Of a DNA stretch of 64,000 bases, positions 24,032-33,595 are shown one piece after another. The stretch covers positions 62,001 through 126,000 of the forward strand of contig JAIVFJ010000117.1 in assembly GCA_025765615.1 (NCBI GenBank), given 5' to 3'. Below the pieces are notes generated by a model. That model saw only the letters and a list, made by a program, of their open reading frames with translations, did no database searches and was not told where the DNA came from. Source of the DNA: Zopfochytrium polystomum (taxonomy: Eukaryota > Chytridiomycota > Chytridiomycetes > Chytridiales > Chytridiaceae). The first letter of the stretch is position 1; each line of letters begins with the position of its first letter. Made by a program: the position numbers and the translations under genes.

Positions 24032-25657
24032 TTCGTGGACCGGTGCATGGTGCTCTGGGAGATATTTTGTCGGCCCCAAATGGGAGCAACCATCGTGTTG
24101 AAGTTGATGTAAGGTTGCTGTCACCGTGTGGTGAACTTGCCTGTCTTCTCTTCCTACGCATGATACTCCCCCCCTTCCCCACGTTCCCCCTGCAGGTTCT
24201 GGGTTTGGTCACCTGCGGGGCCCGTGGCGGCTTTTCCCAGTTGTCGCCAGCACAGAAAGAGACTGCCCAGCTCTTCCATTTTTTTTTTCTTGCCCCAACC
24301 GATTCACAGTCTGCATTTAGCAATGCATGCTTCAGTGTTGCGTTGAGCTGGGCCCAGTTCTTCAAAGAGCGACGAGGGGACAGCGAGCAACTTTGGGTAT
24401 CTGAACAGAGGCGCTCAGCCCAAACAAAGCTCTTCATAAGCTTTCAAAGCTGGGGGGAATTTTTTCCTATCTCCAGGTTTTTGCCAATGTGTCGCCATCA
24501 ATGACTAGGGGTGTCGACAGGTCACAGATGTAAACAGTCTACTCTGAGTGAGTGAGTGGAAGGAGTGAATGAAGTGGATGTGTGTTTGTGGGTGGTCCTT
24601 CTCCCCAACTTGGAGAGAAAGAGAAAAAACTCTGTTATGAATTATTGATACATAATGATGATATGCACGCTGTAATAGTTGCTAGGCCAGCGTGACCAGC
24701 ACAGGGTAAAAACCTCTCCTATATTATCTGCTGGAGCAGAGGAGGAGGAAAACTGTTGACACCAGGTTTCCGTTCCACTTAATACTCAGAGTATTTGTCA
24801 TCAGCACAAGCTGGCGCCCAGGTCTGCATTGGCGGTGGCTTGCTTTCTCATGGGCATTGTGAGAACGATAACTGACAGTCACAATAGGTTCGGGTCTGTC
24901 TTATGCCTCCTGCTGCTAACCAGTCAGTTCCGCCTAACGACAGCTGCGGCAGTTCCAACAAGGGACCCGTTGGCAATGCAAAAAAGCCCCAGGGGGAGCT
25001 GCTGCAGGCCATGCCTCTTTGCTCCTTTGCTGTGTCAGTAGCTTCAAGTTCAAGAAGGACAATAAGCAGCCAAGGGTTTATATCCCACTGGGCATGCTAT
25101 GCTTTTGCCTGGCGTATACGCCAAGCAATAGGTCATTTGGATGTTGTTGGCAAATATCCAACATCCACAGTGTGCCAAACTCTTACCACATACTCCACAG
25201 AGGCAAGAGTTTGGCCATCTCTTGATAGGATCCCTTTCACTTCTGTTTCAAACTCGCTACTCTTTGTGGGACAAAAGGCTATCCACTTTAAATTTCGGGG
25301 AGGGCTGGGGTTTAGAAATCTTGCACTCAAGATCCCAGGGCTAAATTCTTGAGCTGTTTGGGAACTGTTCAGGCTGGAATCAACCTGTTTGGAATTTGTT
25401 TCAACTTTGATGGGCCGGGGTGGCTCAGTTCGTCTTGGTACTCATGGTGTGGATCTCCGGCTTGCAGTCACATCCTTCAAAATTGGCAAGCAGAGAGGGC
25501 CGCAAGGTTTCCAGTGCAACACGCTTGCGTTTTGAGAGAAAGGGCCAGGAAGCAACGCATCTCTAACGAATCGGGAGATGGGAGAAGGACGTATCAGGTG
25601 ATGTTACGCTAAGCTTTCCTCTTCCATCTATCCTCTTCCATCAGGGAGAGGAGAGGA
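24032..25657. other. Long intergenic interval, no gene recognised
   Basis: A minus-strand open frame from 24437 continues into the exonuclease region. Its first ~90 codons (containing NWAQLNATLKHALLNADCES) look protein-like, but no family is recognised. They could be a fragment of a dispersed repeat. A 14-bp perfect palindrome TGGCGTATACGCCA lies at 25110-25123. The rest appears featureless. Confidence 0.45.
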
Positions 25658-25738
25658 TGAGCAGAGTGGGGCTCGAACCCACGCCTCTTGCGAGACCAGA
25701 GCCTAAATCTGGCGCCTTAACCACTCGGCCATCTGCCC
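25658..25738 (-). tRNA. tRNA-Leu (anticodon UAG)
   Basis: The minus strand folds as a complete class II tRNA. The acceptor stem is GGGCAGA paired with TCTGCTC (one G-U), the A box is TGGCCGAGTGG, and the anticodon arm is CCAGA-TTTAGGC-TCTGG with anticodon TAG. A long variable arm (CTCGCAAGAG) and a T arm with GGGTTCGAGCCCC follow. The discriminator is A, as expected for Leu. There is no intron and the 3' CCA is not encoded. No run of four T follows within about 45 nt on the minus strand, which is unusual for a pol III gene. Confidence 0.95.
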
Positions 25739-26028
25739 GATGAGATGTGGAGGAACGGTACAAAAACACACCAAAAGCCCCGTCCTTAGATGCATGTTTG
25801 TACTCCGCTGAGATGAAATGGTTCATTCCTTTTTCATTTCTTCCTGTTGCCGGTCGTATCCAGTTGCGTGCGAGCAGCCTGCTCTGCAGAGCGTATTTTT
25901 TGGTTTGGTATGAAGAGCAGCCTGCTCTTCATAGCTTTTTTTTTTGGTTTGGTGTGATGCGTATGGGGGGGTGGGTGGGTGGTGGGATGAGCAGCTGCTT
26001 GCTGGGTCTCGGTCGAGACGTTTTCAAC

Positions 26029-26084
<56 letters not shown>

Positions 26085-26346
26085 CTCTCTCTCTCTCTGG
26101 GGGGGTGGGCCCGATGTTTGTCGCGCTACTGCTGCTTGCGCGCTGCTGCTTGGGCCGCTCCCTCCTCCGGTGACGGTGTTGTTCGTTCAAATTCAATTCA
26201 TTTTTTTTCTTTCAAAACACACCCTCACAAACACCCCACACCTTGCCTGCGCCCCACCGTTGCAGTCCCCCCCCCCGCTGACCTCCCCATCCCCGACCGC
26301 CGCGCGCACACTTCACTTACCACCGTCTCAAAGGCCGCTCGCACAC
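25739..26346. other. Intergenic; MZT1 upstream region
   Basis: Contains the (CT)n tract listed separately and a short repeated segment (GAGCAGCCTGCTCT) near 25875 and 25915. An open frame crosses the whole interval only because CT repeats lack stops. Confidence 0.6.
26031..26098. repeat. (CT)n microsatellite
   Basis: Nearly uninterrupted CT dinucleotides, with one CG interruption near 26081, about 250-310 nt upstream of the MZT1 start codon. Confidence 0.95.
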
Positions 26347-26976
26347 ATGGCGTCGTCTTCCTCCTCCTCCTCCTCGCCGCCGCGCTCCTCCGCAAGAACA
26401 ACGGCCCGCGGCGCCATCGGCATCGGCATCGCAGCACCACAACCACCACCACCAACAACAGCAGCAGCAGCAGCAGCCCCAGCCTCATCGGCAAGGGGCG
26501 CCGCCGCCGCCGCAGGATTCACATCGACAGCCGCCGGACCCGCAACGGCAGCCGCACCAACAACAACGAGTGCGAGTACGACCTCCACAACAACGACGCC
26601 GCACCTCGCGGCCGCGCGCGAGACGATGGACGTGCTCTACGAGATGGCGCTGCTGCTCAACACGGGCCTGGACAGGGAGACGCTGTCGATCTGCGTGTCG
26701 CTGTGCGAGCAAGGCGTCAACCCGGAGGCGCTGGCGGCCGCCGTCAAGGAGCTCAAGCGCGAAGCGCGTGCAGCTGCCGCGGCGGCGGCGGCGGGTGCTG
26801 CTGCTGCTGCTGGGTCCGTTGTCGCGGACGTCGACGTCGACGTCGACGGCGACGACGAGGATGGTGGGCGTGACACGCTCGTGGGCAAAAAGGGCGCGGC
26901 AGTAGCAGCAGCTGGACGGCTGCGCGGAGCGCCGGCCTCGGCGATTGCAGCCAGCGCTGCAGGTCGCGTCGGGTGA
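26347..26976 (+). CDS. MZT1: Mitotic-spindle organizing protein 1 (MOZART1/MZT1)
   Basis: MZT1 is a small subunit that binds gamma-tubulin complex proteins and helps recruit them to microtubule-organising centres. Residues ~88-145 contain the whole diagnostic core: [20 protein letters not shown] followed by [20 protein letters not shown] and an [13 protein letters not shown] tail. MZT1 is normally only ~70-80 residues. Here it lies in a 209-residue frame, with ~87 Ser/Ala/Thr/Pro-rich residues before it and ~65 Ala-rich, Asp-rich residues after. The start is the first ATG after the CT-rich tract, preceded by no other in-frame ATG near the core except the Met inside RETMD. A spliced, shorter N-terminus is possible but I see no clear acceptor. 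No intron is needed within the core. Confidence 0.92.
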   Translation: MASSSSSSSSPPRSSARTTARGAIGIGIAAPQPPPPTTAAAAAAPASSARGAAAAAGFTSTAAGPATAAAPTTTSASTTSTTTTPHLAAARETMDVLYEMALLLNTGLDRETLSICVSLCEQGVNPEALAAAVKELKREARAAAAAAAAGAAAAAGSVVADVDVDVDGDDEDGGRDTLVGKKGAAVAAAGRLRGAPASAIAASAAGRVG

Positions 26977-27133
26977 AGGAGCGTGTGAATGTAGTGTGCG
27001 AGAGTGAGTGAGTGTGGTGAGTGAGCGAAGCGTGTGACAAGGACACATGGGGCCGCCCCTTCGATAAAAACAACAAAACCCACATCAATCAATCAACCCA
27101 ACCAATCAATCCAACCAAAAAACACGCACACAC

Positions 27134-28400
27134 ATGCCGCTCCTTGTCGCCGTCGGCTCCGCCGCCGAGCCGCTAGCGACGCGGTCGCTGCACCTCCTGC
27201 AGCCGCTCTTTTCGCGCCGCGCGGGCCTGTCGCTGTCGCTAGCACTCGCCGTCGGCTACGTGGGCTCGCTCTACGTGCTGCGCCCGACGGCGGCGGCGGC
27301 GGCGGCGGCGGCTGTATCGCGGAAGCAACATCCACAACAACAGCAACAACAACAGCAACAACCACAACCACCACCGCCACCACCACCACAGCAGCCGCCC
27401 GCGGATCCGCCGACGCAGGAGCAGCCGCAGCCCCTCTCGCGCGACGACCCGCGCGTCATCCGCCACCGCATGCGCGCCGTCTCGGCCGTCTCGGTCGTCG
27501 CGCCCGTCGTCGTGTGGTGGGCCGTGCGATCGGCCGCCGCCTCCTCCTCCTCTTTAGAGGTTTCTCTCTCGTTTTCCGCACGCACACCCTCCCCCCCCTT
27601 GTACCAACGCTCTTCAACAACAAATTTACGCAGCACCCCATCCCACTCGCCTCGGGCCTCGCGCTCCTCGGTTTCCGCTTCTTCTCATCTCCCTCTCTCG
27701 ACCTGCCGCGCGCGGTCGTCGCGGCGGCGGCGGCGTCGGCGCTGACGCTGACGGCGTTCGCGGGGGCGGTCGTGGCGGCGGGGTTTGACGAGGCGCTGCC
27801 GTTCCAGCGCGGGTTCTCGTGGCGGCGCGACGCGGTCGAGCCGTTGCGGGACATTCGGTTCTGGCGGACGGTCGTCGTGGTGAGTAGGGTGGTTCCCCTT
27901 TTTATATTCACTTTGGGGGCGGCGGGGACGGCGGCGGCGGCACACCAAGTAATCAATGCAAACAAGGGACCCGTCACGGAGGAGATTGTGTTCCGCGGCT
28001 GCATCTCGACCGTGTTCTTCCTGTCCGGCTTCTCGGTCGCGCAGACCGTCTTTCTGTCGCCGCTCTTTTTCGGCGCAGGTTAGGGTAGTTTCTTATCTCT
28101 CGCTTTTTTTTTTTTTTTTTGTTTTGTTTTTTTTTTCTTCTTTGTCTGTTGCGAGAGTCCGGCCTCTTAACTCTTTTGTTTCTTCACCACAGCTCACATC
28201 CACCACGCGTACGAAACGATCCGCCGCGAAACAGCCACCACGGCGGCGAACCGGCCCGCGACCGCGAAAATCGTCGCGCGCGTTGCCCTGACCACGGGTA
28301 AGCTGTGTGTGTGTGTGTGTGTTGTGTGTGTGTGTGTGTGTGTGTGAGGGGCAAGGATCTCTATCTTTACTTACCTCCCACAAAAACAACGGCACAACGG

Positions 28401-28432
<32 letters not shown>

Positions 28433-28850
28433 CCGCACCAACCCACCAGCGTTCCAATCCCTCTACACCACCGTCTTTGGCTGGTTCTCGACGTTCCTCT
28501 TCCTGCGCACGGGCAACCTCGCGGCGCCGATCGCGTCGCACATGATCTGCAACACGTTCGGCTTCCCGGACCTGTCCGCCTTTGCGGCCCCCGCGAAACC
28601 AAGGAACGGTAAAGGCGTTATTTTTTTTTTTTTTTTTTTTTTTTTGGGTGCGGGTGTGTGTTCCCCGCGCCAACACCCCTGTCCCCGCTTCACCGAGGAC
28701 ACACCCTCCACTAACGCGACACACAACCTCTCGAAAAACCACCCCGCGCCAGCCGTCATCGTCGCGTCGTACGTCGCCGGCGCCGTGGCGTTTGCGCGGC
28801 TGCTGATGCCGCTGACGGACCCGGCGTTTTTCTTTTCGCAGTTTTACTAA
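27134..28850 (+). CDS. RCE1: CAAX prenyl protease 2 (Rce1 type II), 381 aa, 6 exons
   Basis: An ER-membrane glutamate-dependent protease that removes the last three residues from prenylated CAAX proteins such as Ras. Exons 27134-27559, 27634-27879, 27967-28078, 28193-28297, 28450-28608 and 28753-28850 sum to 1,146 nt (382 codons). Catalytic motifs are GPVTEEIVFRGC (Glu229/Glu230 and Arg234), AHIHH (His ~263-266) and HMICN (His327, Asn331), all on exons joined in frame. YTTVFGWFSTFLFLRTGNL is the family signature before the last His. Several hydrophobic segments fit a multipass membrane protein. Unusual are a polyA stretch and a polyQ-polyP insert (about residues 57-95) between the first hydrophobic segments. 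Introns carry long A, T and GT runs. MZT1 ends 157 bp upstream in the same direction. Confidence 0.95.
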
Positions 28851-29437
28851 CGGGGGAGCGAAAGCCTACTCAGCCCCCCGCCCCCTGCCCCGGATCTTCC
28901 CCCTTCCGTGTCCCCCACCCCCTTTAGAAAAACCCCCCGGTCGGTTTTTTTTTTCTTTTTTTTTTTTTGGTTCTGTTCTTCCGTGTGTGTGTGTGTGTGT
29001 GTATGTGTGTGTGTTCGGGGGGGGCCAGCGCTCCTTGTTTTATAAACAGGTTGTTTTCGCTATGTTTCTTGTGTTTTTTTTTCAAAGGCCGAAGCGGGTC
29101 GGTTGGTGGATCCCCCTTCCAAGCCACCCCCCCCCCCCCTCCCCTTCGTCCGTCTTCAGCGCAATGGGAAACACAAGGGGAAAGCACAGGAGTGCGTGAG
29201 ACCGGCGACCGAACGACGACGAGTTAACGTTGAGCTGCGTGGGGAAGGCAGGGGGGGTGGAAGAGGGACAAAAGCACAAAAACACTCCAAAAATCATCGA
29301 AATTGCGGCCCGCATTGGACGGGCCATGAAAGAAAAGAAAAAAAAAAGAAAAAGGGGAAAAAAAAAATAAAGAGAAAAAGCTGATAGGAAAAAAGAATCG
29401 CAACCCCACCCAACCCCTTCCCCTACGCTCACGCTCT
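28851..29437. other. Region between convergent RCE1 and mevalonate kinase genes
   Basis: Non-coding 3' flanks of two convergent genes. It holds a T-rich tract (28947-28968), a GT microsatellite (28985-29013), and G, C and A runs. No RNA gene is seen. Confidence 0.7.
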
Positions 29438-30866
29438 CTACACCCGCGCCATTTTTGCGCCGCCGCCGCCGCCGCCGCTTCCCCCAGCTCCACCACCACC
29501 ACCGGCAACCACGCGCCGCCCCCACTTCTCCATTTCCGGCTGCCACTCCGCGGCGGCGGCGACGCGGGCAAACTCGACGTGCATCCGACGGGCGGTCGCC
29601 GGATCGGTGACGCCCGTCGCGGACGCGCGGACGCCGGGCCCGCCGACGCTGGTGGCGTAGCAGTCGAAGCCGTGGGCGACGAGGGCGGCGGTGGTGGCGG
29701 CGAGGGCGGCGGGGGGAGCGTCTAATAAATATATGTATATTTTTTTTTTGGCGATTGAGTTCAGTATTTTGAATTCACCCGTATCAGGCCCCCCCCCCCC
29801 CAGCGGCTTACCGTCCGGCACAAACGTCAGGGCGCAGCCGCCGCCGCCGGCGCCGGTCAGCTTCGAGTGGAGTCCGTGCTCTGCGGCGACGGAGCGGACG
29901 CGTTCCAGGGTGTCGTGGGAGACGCCGCAAGCGACGAGCGCGGCGTGGTTCAGGTCGATGAGCGTCTGCACGTGTCGCCCGTTTGGTGTGGGCGTGTGTG
30001 AGTGCGTATCAAAAAAAAAAAAAAAATAAAAAAGGAAAAAGAAAAAGGGAGCGCCATTTGTTTCACCTTCATATTTTCATCTCTGTCGCCTGTAAAACAT
30101 GGCCCAAGGAGTGACGAGTTCATCCGGAAGGGGTGGTTCCGCGGAACATCAGTGTGTCAAGAAAAAACAAATCAATAAAATCAAACAAAATAAAATTAAG
30201 TACACGGCCTGGGGGCGATGGCCAGACTTGCCTTTGTCAGCAGCAGCAAACAGCTGCAGGCACGAGTCGCTCACTCCTTGGATCGTGTCCATCAGGTGAG
30301 GCATGACGAGTGGAAACTGATTTTTTTTTTTTTTTTGTTTGGTGGTTGGGGGTGGGGGAAGGTGTAAACGAAATGGAGTGGAAACACGAACATTAGAAAG
30401 AAGAAAGTGTTTGCTTTCAAGGGGGAACACGCAGGACAAATGGACAAATGCAGGAGGAGGCAGCGACGCGGGAAAAGGAAAGGGGCGCTGCTTACCGCGA
30501 CGGTCCGCTTGCGGACGTTTTCGACCTGGACTTTTGTGTTCTTTGGGAAGCGGGTGTTTGTGAGGAGGAAGCGCATCGACGAGAAGCTTGGTTGTGTTTT
30601 GTTGTGTTGTTGTTTTTTTGTTTTTTTTTTGGTTTTTGTTGTTTTTTTCGGTTTTTGTTTTTGGCGGGGGTTTAATTTTTTGTGAAGTGGCGCCATACCA
30701 AAAATGGAAAAGGAAAAAAAAAGGAAAAAACTTGAAAGGATGGCTTCAATAACAAACAAACCAAACTCACCCAGGGACCGATCGCAAGGGTTGGCCCTTG
30801 TTGTAGGCCTTTGCTCCGCCTTTGCGGGCAAAGGCAGGCAGGCAGGAAGGGCAGAGAGAGAGAGAG

Positions 30867-30905
<39 letters not shown>

Positions 30906-32286
30906 GGTGGCTTGTAAGAGAAGAGTTCGCGACGCACTACACGAGCAATTGGCGAGGGGGATCCTACCCAGCTTTAAACACACACACACACACTCACGCA
31001 CGCGTCCGACTCACCAAAGCAGCACACGGCATTATCGACGCCCGACGGGTTTCCATGGAGGATGGTCTCGGAGACGAACGCCCAGTCGTTGATGAGGGCC
31101 GCGACGGCAGGGCTCGGGTCGCGGTCTAGGTCTCCGGCGTCGTCCCTGTCGTCCCCGTCGTGGCCGCCGACGTGGCCGCCGAGGCGGAGGAGTGCGGCGA
31201 CGACGCAGACGCTGTAAGAGGCGCTGGAGCCGAGGCCGGCGCCGACGGGCAGGGTCGAGCGGATCGAGAGCTCAAGGGAGGGGACGCTGCAAAGTGGGGA
31301 AAATAGGGGTGTTGGAACGGGGAGGGTTGGGGGTCAACGCCGGGAAGGAGTGGCGTGACACGTTCGCAGCGCCCGTTCAAATCTTTGCGACGGGACCCCC
31401 TCATGCACACACATACACACTCTGCGCGCGCGCGCTACGCTACGCTGCCACTCCGCTTACCTGGGACACAGCTTGCAAAACAAGTATAAGATAGACAGGG
31501 CGGCCTGGCGCGCGTGGTCGGCCGGGAAAAACGCGACGAGCGGCGCGAGCGCGGCGTGCGCCTCGGGCGTCATGATCTCGGGCGCCGGGGGTCGGAGGCC
31601 CGCCGCCACCGCCGCCGCAGAAGCTGCTGGAGACGGCGCCGCCGGCCGCACGACGCTGCCCGCAGCGGCGAGGATTTCGGAAATCTCCCAGACGTGGTCG
31701 AGGTCGACGTCGGGGAGGTGGAGGGCAAACGTCCCGCTGGGCCGGGTTGGGGAGGGGGACGGCGACGAAGGTGAGTAGGAGGATGAGTATGAGGAGGAAG
31801 AAGAAGAGCCGTCGCTTGATGCATCAGCGGCGGCGGTGGTAGGGGTGACAGTCGCGAGGATGAACGTGCGGAGACCGAGGCTCGCTGCGATCGCCGTCTG
31901 GGGAAAAGGAACGGGGGGCGGTTAGCACTGGCCCGTTTTGCGGGCGTCGTTCGTTCGGTTCGTCGTTCGTTCGTCTCGAGCACAATCGTTCTCTACGTTT
32001 TTTTTTGTCCTCTGACCTTTCCGTAGACGACGGCGTGCTCTCCAAACAGGATGACCTTGCCCGGCGCGCTGGCGAAGCAGGCGAGCGACGACGACGACGA
32101 AGACGCGGACACCGAGTTGGCGGCAGCGGCGGCGAAGGGCAAAGGCAGTCTGTGTTTTGCGCCTGGATCGTCGACGACGACGACGAGATCGCCGTCGTGG
32201 CCGTCGTTGCCGGTGGCGGCGGCGGCGCCGGCGATGGCGGCGTGAGCGGGGTCGACGCCGACGGGATCGGAGGCGGAAGAGGTCAT
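29438..32286 (-). CDS. ERG12: Mevalonate kinase, 554 aa, 9 exons including a 23-nt micro-exon
   Basis: A GHMP kinase that phosphorylates mevalonate with ATP in the isoprenoid/sterol pathway. Exons in transcript order: 32286-32017, 31897-31461, 31286-31015, 30819-30771, 30586-30496, 30316-30232, 30089-30067, 29965-29812 and 29721-29438, summing to 1,665 nt (555 codons). Motif 1 is SAPGKVILFGEHAVVYGK, motif 2 is PVGAGLGSSAS, NPSGVDNA contains the catalytic Asp, and motif 3 is KLTGAGGGGC. Shorter family features also fall into place: FGGAKAYNKGQ, LLTNTRFPKNTK and LIDLNHAALVACGVSH. The 23-nt exon restores the frame between LFAAADK and TLIDLN, and its upstream intron starts with GCAAGT (GC-AG). 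An N-terminal extension of ~70 residues and Ser/Gly-rich inserts make it longer than typical MVK (~400-450 aa). Confidence 0.96.
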
Positions 32287-32973
32287 GACAGAAAGAAAGT
32301 GGGTTGTGGGTGGCGGAAAACGATTGATTATTTGACTGTTTGTCGGAGTTGTTTGTGCTTTCTGTGCGCTCAAACAGGCCCACACACAGCCGAGCACACA
32401 CACTCACACACACACACACACGGACGGAATTCACGCGCAGTGTTTGGCTAGCTTGCCTGCCTGCCTATTGCGTGTGCTGCTTGCCCGTCGATCACTCATC
32501 CATCCATCACAGGGCAATCTTCCACCCGCGGCTGCAAACACCCCCCCATCGAGCAGCACCTCAGCCCACACAAACACACGTACGCACACGCACCCCCTTC
32601 GCCACACTTTTGGAGGCAGCTCTCGCTGTTTGCTGTTTGATGCCAAGTTTGTTTCTTTCTTACCCATAGAATGGTTCGTGTGTGCGTGTGCTTTAGCTGG
32701 TTGGGTTTCGGTCCCGGCAGGGCCGGTGTTGCTGCTGTTTGTGTCGGGGGTCTGTCTGTCTTTCTGGTCGTCGTGGGTGTTGGGTTCGGACGGTAACCTG
32801 TGTTTGGGGGGGTGGCCGGGGGCGCCCAAGGAAGGCTGCTCTGGCGCGCGCGCTGGGTGCGGGAGGTTGCGTGCGTGCGTGCGTCCGTGCTGAGCGCGAA
32901 GGGGGCAGAGTGGAGAGCAGAGCCGGCAGAGAACGAGGGGACAGATTATAGATAGATAGAAAGATAGCGAGAG

Positions 32974-33059
<86 letters not shown>

Positions 33060-33595
33060 CTGCATGTGAATATTCTATATGTCAATATGATAGAGAGCGA
33101 TTGGCGCGTGCGAGCTGGGCTATTATTATTAGTGGTGTGCGTGGGCCCATCACGGTGCGGCGCGTGGGTTCATTATTTTTGAATGTTGTTGGGTGGCGGG
33201 ATCAAGCGAGGAAGAAAAAAAAAAGAAGTAAGAAAGATAGAGGTAGTCCAACACACAAGCATCCTGCTGCTGGATTGAAAGGAGAGTGGCATGCCACAAT
33301 GAACATTTTGTGGCAGGCCACGCAGAGAGTGACTAACAAAGCTCAGCTTGCTTGCGTCAGGGCGAAGCCGTGACCAAAGCTTGGGGTGTTAGCTCCAAGC
33401 CACTAACACGCCGACAGACAAAGAAGGACAGAAAGAGAGAATGGTTGCAGTCTTGCAGCACAGCCACACTGGCAAACCTGGAACCTCAGACAAACTGAGT
33501 GCCACCCTTGCGACCTTTGGCCGCTCATGCAGCAACCCATTCAGTGCAACAGGAAGACCGGCAGCCTGTTGACTACAACAGACAGGTAGGCACTG
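32287..33595. other. Intergenic, 5' flank of mevalonate kinase and left flank of the retroelement
   Basis: No gene is seen. Microsatellites are (CA)n near 32398-32420 and (GA)n at 32973-33054. Short perfect inverted repeats are GTGGCATGCCAC (33286-33297) and GTGTTAG/CTAACAC (33386-33409). The last ~10 bases before 33596 (GTAGGCACTG) contain the left target flank of the element. Confidence 0.6.
32973..33054. repeat. (GA)n microsatellite
   Basis: Roughly 80 nt of almost pure GA dinucleotides. Confidence 0.95.

Noticed and set aside
23553..24437. 294-codon minus-strand frame overlapping EXO5 exon 1
   Set aside because: It overlaps the EXO5 exon in another frame; only the part above 24130 looks protein-like and it matches no family I know.
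24829..25352. Overlapping open frames of 70-149 codons
   Set aside because: Compositionally unremarkable, no conserved motif, no consistent start; treated as chance.
25747..26976. 409-codon open frame ending in MZT1
   Set aside because: The first 200 codons read through the (CT)n tract and upstream sequence; the first plausible ATG is at 26347.
30292..30831. 179-codon minus-strand frame through mevalonate kinase exons 4-6
   Set aside because: It reads through introns; only the segments 30496-30586 and 30771-30819 are real exons, the latter in a different frame.
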